Shown piece by piece: positions 9,542 to 18,120 of a stretch of 64,000 nt of DNA. The stretch comes from Roseomonas sp. HF4. GTDB taxonomy: Bacteria > Pseudomonadota > Alphaproteobacteria > Acetobacterales > Acetobacteraceae. The stretch lies in contig NZ_STGD01000013.1 of assembly GCF_005222755.1 (NCBI RefSeq), forward strand, positions 124,001-188,000, written 5' to 3'. Each line of letters opens with the position of its first letter. Within the stretch, counting starts at the first letter, position 1. Both the position numbers and the translations under genes were made by a program. Under the pieces are notes generated by a model. It was not told the DNA's origin. It saw nothing but the letters and a program-made list of their open reading frames with translations, and made no database searches.

Positions 9542-10294
9542 ATGGCTTCACACCTGCGCTTCCAGGGACGCTGCGGCCTCGTGACGGGCGCGGCGTCGGG
9601 CCTCGGCCGCGAGGTCGCGATCGGGCTTGCCGTCGAGGGGGCCAGGCTGGTCCTGTTCGACCGTGATGAGGCGGGCCTCGCGCATACCGCAAGATCTTGC
9701 CCCGACAGCGTCTGCATTGTGGGTGACGCCTCCTCCGCCGCGGATGTCGCGCGCGCGGCCGCGGCCTTGTCGCCGATCACGCTCCTGGTCACGGCGGCCG
9801 GCATGCTGGGCCCGACCGTGCCGCTGCCGGAGGTCGAGGAAGCCGCCTGGGACCGCCTGTTCGCCGTGAATGTGAAGGGCACCTGGCTGGCGCTGAAACA
9901 CATCGTCCCGACCATGGAAGCGGCGGGACGCGGCGCCATCGTGACGTTCGCATCGGGCGCGGGCCTGGTGGGCAACCCCGTCTTCCCGGCCTATGCGGCC
10001 AGCAAGGGCGCCGTTGTCTTGATGACGCGCAGCCTCGTCGCCGGCCATGCCGCGCAGGGCATACGCGCCAACATCGTCTGCCCGGGACCGATCGAGACGC
10101 CGATGCTGCGCGACAGTTTCGCCCAGGCCGGGGATGGGGCCGCGGCCCGGGAGGAATACACCCGGGCGCGCAATCCGATGGGGCGCTTCGGCACGCCGGG
10201 CGAGGTCGCCGCCGCCGTGCTGTTCCTGCTGAGCGATGCGGCATCCTACATCAACGGCGTCGCGCTGCCGGTGGACGGAGGCCGGCTTGCCTGA
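9542..10294 (+). CDS. SDR family NAD(P)-dependent oxidoreductase
   Basis: Classical short-chain dehydrogenase/reductase, 250 residues. The cofactor loop is VTGAASGLGRE (residues 14-24). The usual NNAG is degenerate (LVTAAGMLG). The catalytic YAASK lies at about residues 152-156, and the C-terminus is the standard YINGVALPVDGGRLA. It probably oxidises or reduces a small hydroxy/keto compound in the cytoplasm; substrate unknown. The 268-base gap upstream shows no gene. It overlaps the following SDR by eight bases, so the two dehydrogenases are co-translated and may take successive steps or form a heteromer. Confidence 0.88.
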   Translation: MASHLRFQGRCGLVTGAASGLGREVAIGLAVEGARLVLFDRDEAGLAHTARSCPDSVCIVGDASSAADVARAAAALSPITLLVTAAGMLGPTVPLPEVEEAAWDRLFAVNVKGTWLALKHIVPTMEAAGRGAIVTFASGAGLVGNPVFPAYAASKGAVVLMTRSLVAGHAAQGIRANIVCPGPIETPMLRDSFAQAGDGAAAREEYTRARNPMGRFGTPGEVAAAVLFLLSDAASYINGVALPVDGGRLA

Positions 10295-11054
10295 CCGGCC
10301 CGTCCGGACGGCGATCGTGACCGGTGCCGCGCGCGGCATCGGGGCGGCGGTCGTGCAGCGCCTGATCGATGACGGCGCGCGCGTCCTGCTGGTGGACCGC
10401 GACCCGCTGGTGGCGGAGACCGCCGCGCGCCTGGGTGGTGTCGGCCTTCAGCAGGACGTCGCCGAGGCGGGCGCCGGGGTGCTGCTGGCGCAGGCTGCCC
10501 TCGACGCCTTCGGGCGCATCGACATCCTGGTCAACAATGCCGGCATCGGCGGATCGAAGGCGCTGGCGGCGTCCGACGATGCGCTCATCGCGCGCTTTCT
10601 GGACGTGAACCTCGCCGCCGTGTTGCGCGTCACGCGCGACATCCTGCCGCATCTGCCGCGCCCCGGCGGCCGGATCGTCAATGTCGCGTCCACCTTCGGC
10701 ATCGCGGGGTATCCCGGTACCACCGCCTATGCCGTGGCGAAGGGCGGCATCGCGCAGTTCACGCGGCAGTTGGCATCCGAGGTCGCGCCCGAAGGCATCA
10801 CGGTCAATGCCGTCGCGCCGGGCGTGATCGAGACGGCCATGACGGAGGGCCATCGGCGCAATCCGGTGTACCTGCGCGCCGTGCTGGAGCCCACGCCGCT
10901 CCGCCGCGCCGGCACGCCAGGGGAGGTGGCGGCGGTGATTGGCTTCCTGGCGTCGAACGACGCATCGTATGTCGTGGGCCAGGTCATCGCGGTGGATGGC
11001 GGGTGGCTCGTCGGCCGCTATCCGCCACCCGAACACGAAACGGGAGACGCCTGA
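10287..11054 (+). CDS. SDR family NAD(P)-dependent oxidoreductase
   Basis: Second SDR, 255 residues from the TTG at 10287, which yields MPDRPVRTAIVTGAARGIGA; an upstream in-frame Met at 10236 would lie deep within the preceding gene. All motifs are intact: TGAARGIG, LVNNAGIGG, the catalytic Tyr-Lys in YAVAKGG, and the C-terminal VGQVIAVDGGW. It is about a quarter identical to the preceding SDR by eye, not a recent duplicate. The stop codon overlaps the next start (CTGATGG), continuing the coupled operon into the deacetylase-fold gene. Confidence 0.86.
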   Translation: MPDRPVRTAIVTGAARGIGAAVVQRLIDDGARVLLVDRDPLVAETAARLGGVGLQQDVAEAGAGVLLAQAALDAFGRIDILVNNAGIGGSKALAASDDALIARFLDVNLAAVLRVTRDILPHLPRPGGRIVNVASTFGIAGYPGTTAYAVAKGGIAQFTRQLASEVAPEGITVNAVAPGVIETAMTEGHRRNPVYLRAVLEPTPLRRAGTPGEVAAVIGFLASNDASYVVGQVIAVDGGWLVGRYPPPEHETGDA

Positions 11055-11872
11055 TGGACCTGAGCGTGAAGTGGCCCGGCGGCGCGCGCGTCGCGGTGAC
11101 CCTGACCTTCGACTTCGACGCCGAGACGCTCTGGCTCGCCCGCGACCCGGCCAACGCGCAGCGCCCGGGGACGCTGAGCCAGGGCACCTACGGCGCGCGC
11201 GTCGGCGTGCCCAAGATCCTGGAGACATTGCAGGAAGCGGCGGTTCCCGCGACCTTCTTCATCCCCGGCTGGACCGTGGAGAACCATGCCGACCGCGCCG
11301 CCATGGTGCTGAAGGCCGGGCATGAGATCGGCCATCATTCCTACTCCCACGCCTGGATCGAGCCCGGCTTTCCGGACGTGGAAACCGAGGAGATGGAGCG
11401 CGGGCTCGAGGCGCTGAAGCGCGTGCTCGGCGTCGTGCCGCGCGGCTACCGTTCTCCGGCCGGGGAGACCAGCGACAACACCATCCGCCTGCTCGCGCAG
11501 CACGGCTTCCTCTACGACAGCTCGATGATGGCGGAGGTGAACCCCTACCGCATCCCGGCGCCGGGCGGCGGCAACATCGTCGAGTTGCCCTGGCACTGGA
11601 GCCTGGACGACGCGCCCTTCGCGCTGTTCTCCATCAAGACGCCGCGGCCGATCTTCACCAACAGCCACATCCGCGAGGTCTGGCAGGACGAGTTCCGCGA
11701 AATCCACCGCTGGGGCGGCTACTACAACCTGGTCATGCACCCGCAGGTCACGGGCCGGCCGAGCCGCATCGCACTGCTGCGGGAAATGATCGCCTTCATG
11801 CGCGAATTCGACGGTGTCTGGTTCGCCACCTGTACCGAGGTCGCGGAGGCCTGGGCCGCCACGCAGTCCTGA
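11054..11872 (+). CDS. Polysaccharide-deacetylase-fold hydrolase (NodB/PuuE-like)
   Basis: Cytoplasmic metal-dependent amidohydrolase with the NodB fold, 272 residues, no signal peptide. Motif 1 is LTFDFDAET (residues about 17-25), with metal-ligand HxxxH in HEIGHHSYSH, motif 3 YRSPAG, and the later HPQVTGRPSR. This layout matches the peptidoglycan-deacetylase-like/allantoinase PuuE branch more than secreted chitin deacetylases, so a small cyclic or acyl amide is a likelier substrate than a polymer. That would fit the hydantoinase neighbourhood (inference). The start overlaps the SDR stop by one codon step (TGATGG). A second paralogue lies at 17281-18120. Confidence 0.85.
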   Translation: MDLSVKWPGGARVAVTLTFDFDAETLWLARDPANAQRPGTLSQGTYGARVGVPKILETLQEAAVPATFFIPGWTVENHADRAAMVLKAGHEIGHHSYSHAWIEPGFPDVETEEMERGLEALKRVLGVVPRGYRSPAGETSDNTIRLLAQHGFLYDSSMMAEVNPYRIPAPGGGNIVELPWHWSLDDAPFALFSIKTPRPIFTNSHIREVWQDEFREIHRWGGYYNLVMHPQVTGRPSRIALLREMIAFMREFDGVWFATCTEVAEAWAATQS

Positions 11873-11912
11873 GCCCGACCGCTTTCTTCAACCATGCCGC
11901 AGGAGACCGACC

Positions 11913-13499
11913 ATGCAGATGACACGACGACAGGGGCTCGCCGCGGCGGGCGCGATGCTGGCCTCGCCCCGCCTGGCGCTTGCGCAGGGGCGCGAGAGGC
12001 CGTTCCGCTTCGTGGTGAATGTCGGGCTGCAGAACCTCGACCCCATTGCGAGCCCGTCCTTCGTGACACGCAACTTCGGCTACCTGGTGTTCGACACGCT
12101 CGTCTCGATGGACAGCCAGGGGCGGTATCGCCCGCAGATGCTGCAGGGCTGGGAGACCAGCGCGGACGGCCTCGCCTGGACCTTCCGCCTGCGCCCCGGC
12201 CTGATGTTCCACGACGGCACGCCGGTCACGTCGGAGGATGTGGTGGCGTCCCTGCGGCGCTGGGGCAATCGCGATTCCATCGGGCGCCGCCTGATGGCGG
12301 CGACCGCGGAACTGGCGACGTCCGGCGCGGATGGCTTCACGCTGAAACTCTCCCGCCCCTTCGGCGGCGTGATCGAGGCGCTGGGCAAGCCGTCGGTGCA
12401 CGTGCCCTTCATCATGCCGGCGCGCATCGCCGCCGCCACGCCGCCGACGCAGCCGGTGCGGGAGATCATGGGCTCCGGTCCCTTCGTCTTCCTGCCCGAC
12501 CGCTGGATCCCCGGCGAACGCACCTTCTTCCGCCGCAATGAGCGCTACGTGCCGCGCGACGAGCCCGCGGACGGGCTGGCCGGCGGCAAGGTGCCGAAGG
12601 TCGAGCAGGTCGAGATGATCACCATGCCCGACATTGCGCTCCGCGCGACGTCGCTGCAGCAGGGCGAGGTCGACTACCTGGAATACGCGCCGATCGACAA
12701 CCTGCCGCTGATGCGCAGGGACCGGAACATCGTCATCTCGGAGGCGCGCGGCCAGGCCGAGATGATGTATGCCGTCAGCATCAACCACGCGTTGCCGCCC
12801 TTCGACAACGTGCTGGTGCGCCGCGCGCTGCAGCAATGCCTGGACCGGAGCGAAATCCTGGCCGGCGCGGGCTTCGCCGAGACCGGCAACCCGGACTGCA
12901 CCGCGATGTTCATGTGCGGCACCGCCTTCAGCAGCGACCGCGGCGGCGCGGCGATCGCGCGCCCCGACCTCGACCGCGCCAAGGCGCTGCTGCGCGAGGC
13001 CGGCTACACGGACCAGCGCGTCGTGCTGATGCATCCTCTCGATTCCGCGCTGCTCAATCCCTTCGGCCTCGTGCTTATCGACCGCATGAAGCGCGCCGGC
13101 TTCAATCTCGATGTCCAGGGGTCGGACTGGTCCTCGATCGCGCAGCGCTGGGTGCAGCGCCAGCCGCTCGACCGTGGTGGATGGTCGGTCGTGCCGGTCG
13201 TCTACACGGGCTTCGACATGGCGAACCCGCTGTCCAACCTCGGTGTCGGCTTCAACTGCACGGGTAACCAGCCCTGGGGCTATTGCGAGGCGGCGATGAC
13301 CCCGCTGATCGAACGCTTCGAGGCCGAGGGAGACCCCGACCGGCGGCGCGAGATCGCCGCCGAGCTGAACCGCGTAGCGATCGAACAGGCGACCTTCCCG
13401 ATCGCGGGGCAGTTCCGCGCACCCGCCGCCTGGCGCGCGCAGCTGCGCGGCGTGATCGACTTCGGCTTCCCGGTGATCTGGAACATCGAGCGCACGTGA
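11913..13499 (+). CDS. ABC transporter substrate-binding protein, SBP_bac_5 family
   Basis: Periplasmic peptide/opine/nickel-type binding protein (family 5), 528 residues. The ATG at 11913 follows AGGAGACC and gives a Tat-like signal MQMTRRQGLAAAGAMLASPR-LALAQ. Conserved segments include LQNLDPIASPSFVTRNFGYL, the FRLRPGLMFHDGTPVTSEDV block and the GSGPFVFLPDRWIPGERTF block. It lies 40 bases after the deacetylase gene. No permease genes adjoin it; the dpp-like permeases at the window start are on the same strand 8 kb upstream and could serve it, but that pairing is speculative. Confidence 0.9.
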   Translation: MQMTRRQGLAAAGAMLASPRLALAQGRERPFRFVVNVGLQNLDPIASPSFVTRNFGYLVFDTLVSMDSQGRYRPQMLQGWETSADGLAWTFRLRPGLMFHDGTPVTSEDVVASLRRWGNRDSIGRRLMAATAELATSGADGFTLKLSRPFGGVIEALGKPSVHVPFIMPARIAAATPPTQPVREIMGSGPFVFLPDRWIPGERTFFRRNERYVPRDEPADGLAGGKVPKVEQVEMITMPDIALRATSLQQGEVDYLEYAPIDNLPLMRRDRNIVISEARGQAEMMYAVSINHALPPFDNVLVRRALQQCLDRSEILAGAGFAETGNPDCTAMFMCGTAFSSDRGGAAIARPDLDRAKALLREAGYTDQRVVLMHPLDSALLNPFGLVLIDRMKRAGFNLDVQGSDWSSIAQRWVQRQPLDRGGWSVVPVVYTGFDMANPLSNLGVGFNCTGNQPWGYCEAAMTPLIERFEAEGDPDRRREIAAELNRVAIEQATFPIAGQFRAPAAWRAQLRGVIDFGFPVIWNIERT

Positions 13500-13508
13500 C
13501 GCCGGCGC

Positions 13509-13543
13509 GGGGTGGCGCAACGACCGAAGGGCCGCGCCACCCC
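13509..13543. terminator. Bidirectional stem-loop terminator
   Basis: Between two convergent genes lies a perfect 10-base stem, GGGGTGGCGC (13509-13518) with GCGCCACCCC (13534-13543), and a 15-base loop. Position and strength argue for a shared terminator. There is no U-tract, which is common in high-GC genomes. Confidence 0.6.
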
Positions 13544-13572
13544 CGTCGGGCCGGATCGCGCGGGCGGCGCGA

Positions 13573-14253
13573 CTAAGCCCCCGCGAGCCCGGCCAGCGTC
13601 TCCGCCGTGCGATCGAGGTGGCGCGCGATGACCGCCCGCGCGGCGGCCGCGTCGCGCGCCGCGAGGGCTTCGAGCATTTCCCAGTGCTCGGCCTGCTGCG
13701 GCGCCGTGCCGAGGTCGGCGGCGCCGGCGCGGACGTAGCGCTCGACGTTCGTGCGCTGCATCCTGATCATCTCGATCAGGCGTGGCGAGCGCGAGGCCGC
13801 ATGGACCGCGTCGTGGAAGGAGGCGTTCAGCATCGTCCAGGACTGGTCGCGCCCGCGCGCGCGGTCCATGCGCTTCAGGATGCGCCGCAACCCGCCAAGT
13901 TCGGCATCGGTGATGTGCTGCACGGCCATGGCGATGGCGAGTTGCTCCAGCGCGCTGCGGATCGCGAAGATCTCGCGCAGGTCCTCGGCGGAAAGCCGCG
14001 TCACCTCGACCCCGCGATAGGGCAGCACATGCACCAGCCCCTCGGCCTCGAGCTGCTTCAGCGCGTCACGGACCGGTGTGCGGCTGACGCCGTGGCGCGC
14101 CGCGATCTCGTCGATGTCGAGCCGCGCGCCTGCCGCCACCTGGCCGCGCAGGATATCGAAGCGCAGCGTCGCCGCGACGGCTTCCTGCCGGCTCGGTATC
14201 GCGAGCGCCTGCGCTGTGGTCACGCGCTTGCGCACTGTTGGGGCCGATGCCAT
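13573..14253 (-). CDS. GntR-family transcriptional regulator (FCD/FadR subfamily)
   Basis: DNA-binding regulator, 226 residues. The winged helix-turn-helix spans about residues 25-95 (IDEIAARHGVSRTPVRDALK, then QLEAEGLV). The all-helical FCD effector domain follows, with its metal/ligand histidines in FHDAVHAAS and later ARHLDRTAE. FCD GntR proteins respond to carboxylates and sugar acids. It is divergent from the Bug-KPR-hydrolase operon starting at 14376, with a TGATA...TATCA element in the gap, so it most likely represses that operon and itself until the transported acid is present (inference). Confidence 0.9.
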   Translation of the reverse strand: MASAPTVRKRVTTAQALAIPSRQEAVAATLRFDILRGQVAAGARLDIDEIAARHGVSRTPVRDALKQLEAEGLVHVLPYRGVEVTRLSAEDLREIFAIRSALEQLAIAMAVQHITDAELGGLRRILKRMDRARGRDQSWTMLNASFHDAVHAASRSPRLIEMIRMQRTNVERYVRAGAADLGTAPQQAEHWEMLEALAARDAAAARAVIARHLDRTAETLAGLAGA

Positions 14254-14260
14254 GCTCCAC

Positions 14261-14277
14261 TGATATATTACGTATCA
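14261..14277. promoter_or_regulatory. Candidate GntR operator
   Basis: TGATATATTACGTATCA lies 7 bases upstream of the gntR start. It has 5-base inverted arms TGATA/TATCA and is strikingly AT-rich against its surroundings. Its position between gntR and the divergent operon fits autoregulation and control of 14376 onward. Confidence 0.5.
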
Positions 14278-14375
14278 CGCCAAAGAAAGTACGCTTTGGG
14301 AGCTGCCAGCTTCGGACGGGACCGCTCGCGGCGCGCCGCGCCGCATCAACCGTGAGCCGAAAAGGGGACACCAGC

Positions 14376-15377
14376 ATGGACCATGAACAGAAGGCGTCGC
14401 CGGGCAGGATCGGCCGCCGCGGCGCCCTGCTGGGCCTTGGCGCCGGGGTGCTCGCCGGACAGGCGCAGGCGCAGGGAGCGGATTGGCCGACGCGCCCGAT
14501 CCGCATCCTGGTGGGTTATCCCGCGGGCGGTGCGAACGACCTGGTCGCGCGGGCGGTCGCCACGCCACTGGCCGAGACGCTGAAGCAGGCGATCACGGTG
14601 GAGAACCGCACGGGTGCCGCCGGCACCATTGCCGCCGACGCCGCCAAGCGCGCCGCGCCGGACGGCGAGACGCTCTACATGATGTCGAGCGCGCAGGTCC
14701 TGGCGCCGGCCGTGCGGCGCGAGGTCAATTTCGACCCCGTCGCCGACTTCACGCCGATCGCGCTCTGCGCCTCCGCGCCGTATTTCTTGGTGGTGCACAG
14801 CAGCGTGCCGGCGCGCAACGTGGCCGAACTCGTGGCGCTGGCGAAGGCGCGGCCGGGGCAACTCAGCTACGCGTCCTCGGGCGTCGGCGCGGGTCCGCAC
14901 CTCACCTCCAGCCTCTTCATGGCGGTGGCCGGCATCGAACTGAACCACATCCCCTATCGCGGCGATGCCGATGCGCTGATCGACCTGACCGCGGGCCGCG
15001 TGCAGGTCTCCTTCATCTCGGTGCCGCCGACCTGGCCGCACATCCAGGCCGGCACGCTGCGTGGGCTGGCGGTGTCGAGCGCCGATCGGCTGGCGATGGC
15101 CCCCGAAGTCCCCACCGTGGCCGAAAGCGGCTACCCCGGCTTCGACATGGGCGCTTGGTGGGGCCTGGTCGGGCCGAAGGGCCTGCCGCGCAGCATCGTG
15201 GACAAGGTGGCCGGCGCGGTGCGGCCCATCCTTGACGGGCCGGAATTCGGCCAGCGCTTCGCCGCGCAGGGCATCACGCCGGGCAGGCTCGGCCCCGATC
15301 CCTTCGCCGCACGCATCGCCGCCGACACGGTGAAGTTCGCCGACATCGTCCGCCGCGCGGGCATCACGCCCATATGA
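14376..15377 (+). CDS. Tripartite tricarboxylate transporter (Bug) substrate-binding protein
   Basis: Second Bug protein, 333 residues. The ATG at 14376 follows AAAGGGGAC. The export signal contains a twin arginine (IGRRGALLGLGAGVLAGQAQ), so Tat export is likely. Family motifs are RPIRILVGYPAGGANDLVAR, VENRTGAAGTIAADAAKRA, APDGETLYMMSS and LSYASSGVGAGPHLTSSLF. It heads an operon with the ketopantoate-reductase-like gene (ATGA overlap), an alpha/beta hydrolase, a deacetylase-fold enzyme and a CMD protein. This suggests uptake followed by cleavage of an imported acid or amide (inference). No TctA/TctB is present. Confidence 0.88.
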   Translation: MDHEQKASPGRIGRRGALLGLGAGVLAGQAQAQGADWPTRPIRILVGYPAGGANDLVARAVATPLAETLKQAITVENRTGAAGTIAADAAKRAAPDGETLYMMSSAQVLAPAVRREVNFDPVADFTPIALCASAPYFLVVHSSVPARNVAELVALAKARPGQLSYASSGVGAGPHLTSSLFMAVAGIELNHIPYRGDADALIDLTAGRVQVSFISVPPTWPHIQAGTLRGLAVSSADRLAMAPEVPTVAESGYPGFDMGAWWGLVGPKGLPRSIVDKVAGAVRPILDGPEFGQRFAAQGITPGRLGPDPFAARIAADTVKFADIVRRAGITPI

Positions 15378-16459
15378 CCGACGGCGTCGTGCCGGGCCGC
15401 ATCGCGCTGCTCGGCGGCGGCGCGGTCGGCAGCTTCGTCGCCGGCAGCCTTGCGGCGGCGGGGCACCACGTCGTGCTGATCGACGGCTGGCCCGAACATG
15501 TCGCGGCGATCCGGGACGGCGGGCTGCTGCTGGACTGCCCGGAAGGGGAACGGCGCACCCACCCCGAAGCCTGGCACCTCGGTGAGACGCAACGTCTGCG
15601 CGGACTGGATGTCGAGGCAGCGTTCCTGACCGTGAAGCTCTACGACACCGACTGGGCGGCGGCGCTGCTCGCGACCTGGCTGCCGCCCGGCGTGCCCGTG
15701 GTCACCTTGCAGAACGCACTGGTCGAGGACCGCGTGGCGCGCGCGGTCGGCTGGGGCCGCGTGCTCGGCGCGATCGGCGGCGGACTCGATGTCTCGATGG
15801 CCGGGCCGGGCAAGATGCGGCGCACCCGCCGGCGCGGCGCGGCGGGCGCGCCGGTGTTCAAGGTGGGCGAGGTGCATGGCCGGCGCACGCCGCGTGCCGA
15901 ACGGATCGCGGCGCTGCTCTCGGCGGCCGATACGGCCGCGGTGACGGCCGACCTCTGGACCGAACGCTGGTCGAAGCTGACGGCGAACACCATGACCTCG
16001 GGCATTTCGGGCCTCGCCGGCCTGTCGCTGAAACAGGTCTATTCGCGCGACGATACGCGGCGCATCGCGATCCGCCTTGGCGCCGAGGCGATCACGGTGG
16101 GCGAGGCGCTCGGCTTCCGATTGCAGAAGCTGTTCGGCGCGCCGCCTTCCGTCTGGTGCCGCGCCGCCGCCGGCGATGCGGATGCGCTGGCCGACGCCCT
16201 CGACGCCATGGCGGCGCAGGCCGCGAGCATGGTCGAGGGCGGCATGTCGGGCACCTCGCAGGACCTGTCCAAGGGTCGCCCCACGGAGGTGGATTTCTTC
16301 AACGCCTTCATCGCACGCGAAGGGGCGCGCCTCGGCGCGCCCGCACCGACCCATGCGCGCCTCGCCGCGCTGATCATCGAGGCCGAGCACGGACGGCTCG
16401 GCCTCGGCCCTGACAATATCGCCCGCATCGGCGGGCCGACGGAGAGCATGACGGCATGA
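15374..16459 (+). CDS. Ketopantoate reductase (ApbA/PanE) family oxidoreductase
   Basis: NADPH-dependent 2-keto acid reductase family, 361 residues, longer than PanE (about 300). The N-terminal Rossmann motif is ALLGGGAVGSFVAG. The middle contains VTLQNALVEDRVAR, and the catalytic lysine sits in ERWSKLTANTMTSGISGLAG, a standard ApbA signature. A C-terminal helical domain ends TEVDFFNAFIAREGARLGAP (typical NGxIxxxG region degenerate). It starts inside the Bug stop (ATGA) and ends overlapping the hydrolase start (ATGA). In a catabolic operon it more likely acts on a pathway 2-keto acid than in pantothenate synthesis. Confidence 0.85.
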   Translation: MTDGVVPGRIALLGGGAVGSFVAGSLAAAGHHVVLIDGWPEHVAAIRDGGLLLDCPEGERRTHPEAWHLGETQRLRGLDVEAAFLTVKLYDTDWAAALLATWLPPGVPVVTLQNALVEDRVARAVGWGRVLGAIGGGLDVSMAGPGKMRRTRRRGAAGAPVFKVGEVHGRRTPRAERIAALLSAADTAAVTADLWTERWSKLTANTMTSGISGLAGLSLKQVYSRDDTRRIAIRLGAEAITVGEALGFRLQKLFGAPPSVWCRAAAGDADALADALDAMAAQAASMVEGGMSGTSQDLSKGRPTEVDFFNAFIAREGARLGAPAPTHARLAALIIEAEHGRLGLGPDNIARIGGPTESMTA

Positions 16460-17277
16460 CCGAACGCCTGAGTTTCACGGCCAGCGACGGGCTGGAGATC
16501 GCCTACTATATCGACGACTTCACCGATCCCTGGACGGTTCCGGCCACGCTCGTGCTGCTGCATTCGGCGATGGGCAATTCGAAGCGTTTCTATTCCTGGG
16601 TTCCGGGCCTGGCGCGGCACTTCCGCGTGGTGCGGATGGACCTCCGTGGCCATGGCCGGTCCGCGGTGCCGGCGCCGGACGTGGCGCTGTCGATGGATCG
16701 CTTCGTGCGGGATGTCGAGGAATGCATGGATGCGGTGGGGGCGAAGGAGGCGCACATCGTCGCCAACTCAGCCGGCGGCTACCTGGCGCAGAAGCTGGCG
16801 ATCACGAAGCCGGAACGCGTGCTCGGCCTTTGCGTCGTCGGCTCCACGCCGGGGCTGAGCCCGAGCGCGCTGGATTGGCTGCCTTTGATCGAGAAGGAGG
16901 GGCTGACGCCCTTCCTCACGCGCACCATCGCCATGCGCTTCGACCTGGAAAGCACCGATCCCGGCATGGTGCGCTGGTTCCTCGAGCAGACGGCGGAGAA
17001 CGACCCGGCCTATGTGGCGCGCTTCATCGGCTACATGGCGACCCAGGAATGGAGCGGTGACCTGCCGCGCATCAAGGCGCCGACGCTGGTCATCTATCCG
17101 GGCGGCGAGACCGTCGGCAGCGCCAACAGCTACGACACGATGGGCGAGCGCATCCCCGACGTGAAGATGATCGAGTATCCACACATGCCGCACAACATTG
17201 CCGACATGATGGCCGATCGCTGCGTCAGCGACATCCTGGCCTTCCTGTCAGCGAAGTTCGGCACGCCGAAGGCCTGA
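16456..17277 (+). CDS. Alpha/beta hydrolase (3-oxoadipate enol-lactonase-like)
   Basis: Cytoplasmic hydrolase, 273 residues. The oxyanion region is LVLLHSAMGNSKRFY, followed by the strand MDLRGHGRSAVP. The nucleophile elbow is VANSAGGYLAQKLA (Ser in Asn-Ser-Ala-Gly, where Gly-x-Ser-x-Gly is usual), and the catalytic His is in YPHMPHNIADM. It is a clear paralogue of 24829-25650, equal in length, with shared landmarks (DDFT.PW, STPGL.., MPHNI.D). The elbow's Asn in place of Gly is conservative enough for activity. Coupled by ATGA to the preceding reductase; it probably opens a lactone or ester in the same pathway. Confidence 0.87.
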   Translation: MTERLSFTASDGLEIAYYIDDFTDPWTVPATLVLLHSAMGNSKRFYSWVPGLARHFRVVRMDLRGHGRSAVPAPDVALSMDRFVRDVEECMDAVGAKEAHIVANSAGGYLAQKLAITKPERVLGLCVVGSTPGLSPSALDWLPLIEKEGLTPFLTRTIAMRFDLESTDPGMVRWFLEQTAENDPAYVARFIGYMATQEWSGDLPRIKAPTLVIYPGGETVGSANSYDTMGERIPDVKMIEYPHMPHNIADMMADRCVSDILAFLSAKFGTPKA

Positions 17278-17280
17278 GCC

Positions 17281-18120
17281 ATGCCACGCCACATCGCCTG
17301 CCTGTCCTTCGATTTCGACACCTGGTCCGGCTTCGCCGCGCGTGGCATGACCACGCCGACGCCCACCTCCCGCGGGGAATTCGGCGTTGTGGGCGCGGGC
17401 CGGGTGCTCGACCTGTTGAAGGCGCGCGGCCTCAAATCCAGCTGGTACATCCCTGGCGTCGTGATCGAGACCTATCCGGACGCCTGCAACCGCGTCGTCA
17501 ACGAGGGCCACGAGGTCGGCCATCACGGCTGGAGCCATGTGCCGCCAGCCTGGCTGGAAGCGGATCGCGAGGCCGATGAATTTGGTCGCGCGATCGAGAG
17601 CATCGTCCGGCTCACGGGGCAGAAGCCGGCCGGCTACCGCTCGCCGTCCTGGGACATCAGCGACCGCACGATCGACCTGATCCTGCAGCACGGGCTGCGC
17701 TACGACAGCAGCATGATGGGCCATGACTGCAGCCCCTATTTCGCACGCCGCGGCGATGTGGTGGTGGCGGACCAACCGATGCGTTTCGGCGAAACCACGG
17801 ACCTCGTGGAGATTCCGATCAGCTGGTCGCTCGACGACCATCCGCATTTCGAGTTCATCCGCACCAAGACCGAGGTGCTGCCCGGCCTCGCCAATGCCGA
17901 TGCCGTGCTGGAGAACTGGCTGGCCGACTTCGCCTACATGCAGCGCACCGAGGCATGGGGCGCGCTGGTCTTCACCTTCCACCCCTATGTCGTGGGGCGC
18001 GGCCACCGGATGCTGATGCTGGAGAAGCTGATCGACGCGCTGGGCGCGGCGGGCGCCGTGTTCATGACGCTCGACGAGTTGCAGGCGGAATTCCGCGAAC
18101 GCGCGGGTGCCGGCGCATGA
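17281..18120 (+). CDS. Polysaccharide-deacetylase-fold hydrolase (NodB/PuuE-like)
   Basis: NodB-fold enzyme, 279 residues, no signal peptide. Motifs are LSFDFDTWSG (metal/catalytic Asp pair), HEVGHHGWSH (HxxxH ligands), YRSPSWDISD and FHPYVVGRGHR. It resembles 11054-11872 in every motif but is diverged in loops. In this PuuE-type branch the reaction is hydrolysis of an amide such as allantoin-like or N-acyl compounds. It lies three bases after the hydrolase and overlaps the CMD gene by ATGA. Confidence 0.85.
   Translation: MPRHIACLSFDFDTWSGFAARGMTTPTPTSRGEFGVVGAGRVLDLLKARGLKSSWYIPGVVIETYPDACNRVVNEGHEVGHHGWSHVPPAWLEADREADEFGRAIESIVRLTGQKPAGYRSPSWDISDRTIDLILQHGLRYDSSMMGHDCSPYFARRGDVVVADQPMRFGETTDLVEIPISWSLDDHPHFEFIRTKTEVLPGLANADAVLENWLADFAYMQRTEAWGALVFTFHPYVVGRGHRMLMLEKLIDALGAAGAVFMTLDELQAEFRERAGAGA

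Noticed and set aside
8242..9975. Minus-strand frame extending hyuAB upstream to a 1784-residue protein
   Set aside because: The extension runs antisense to an intact Bug gene and an SDR, has no domain sense, and the ATG at 8241 with a ribosome site gives a complete HyuA N-terminus.
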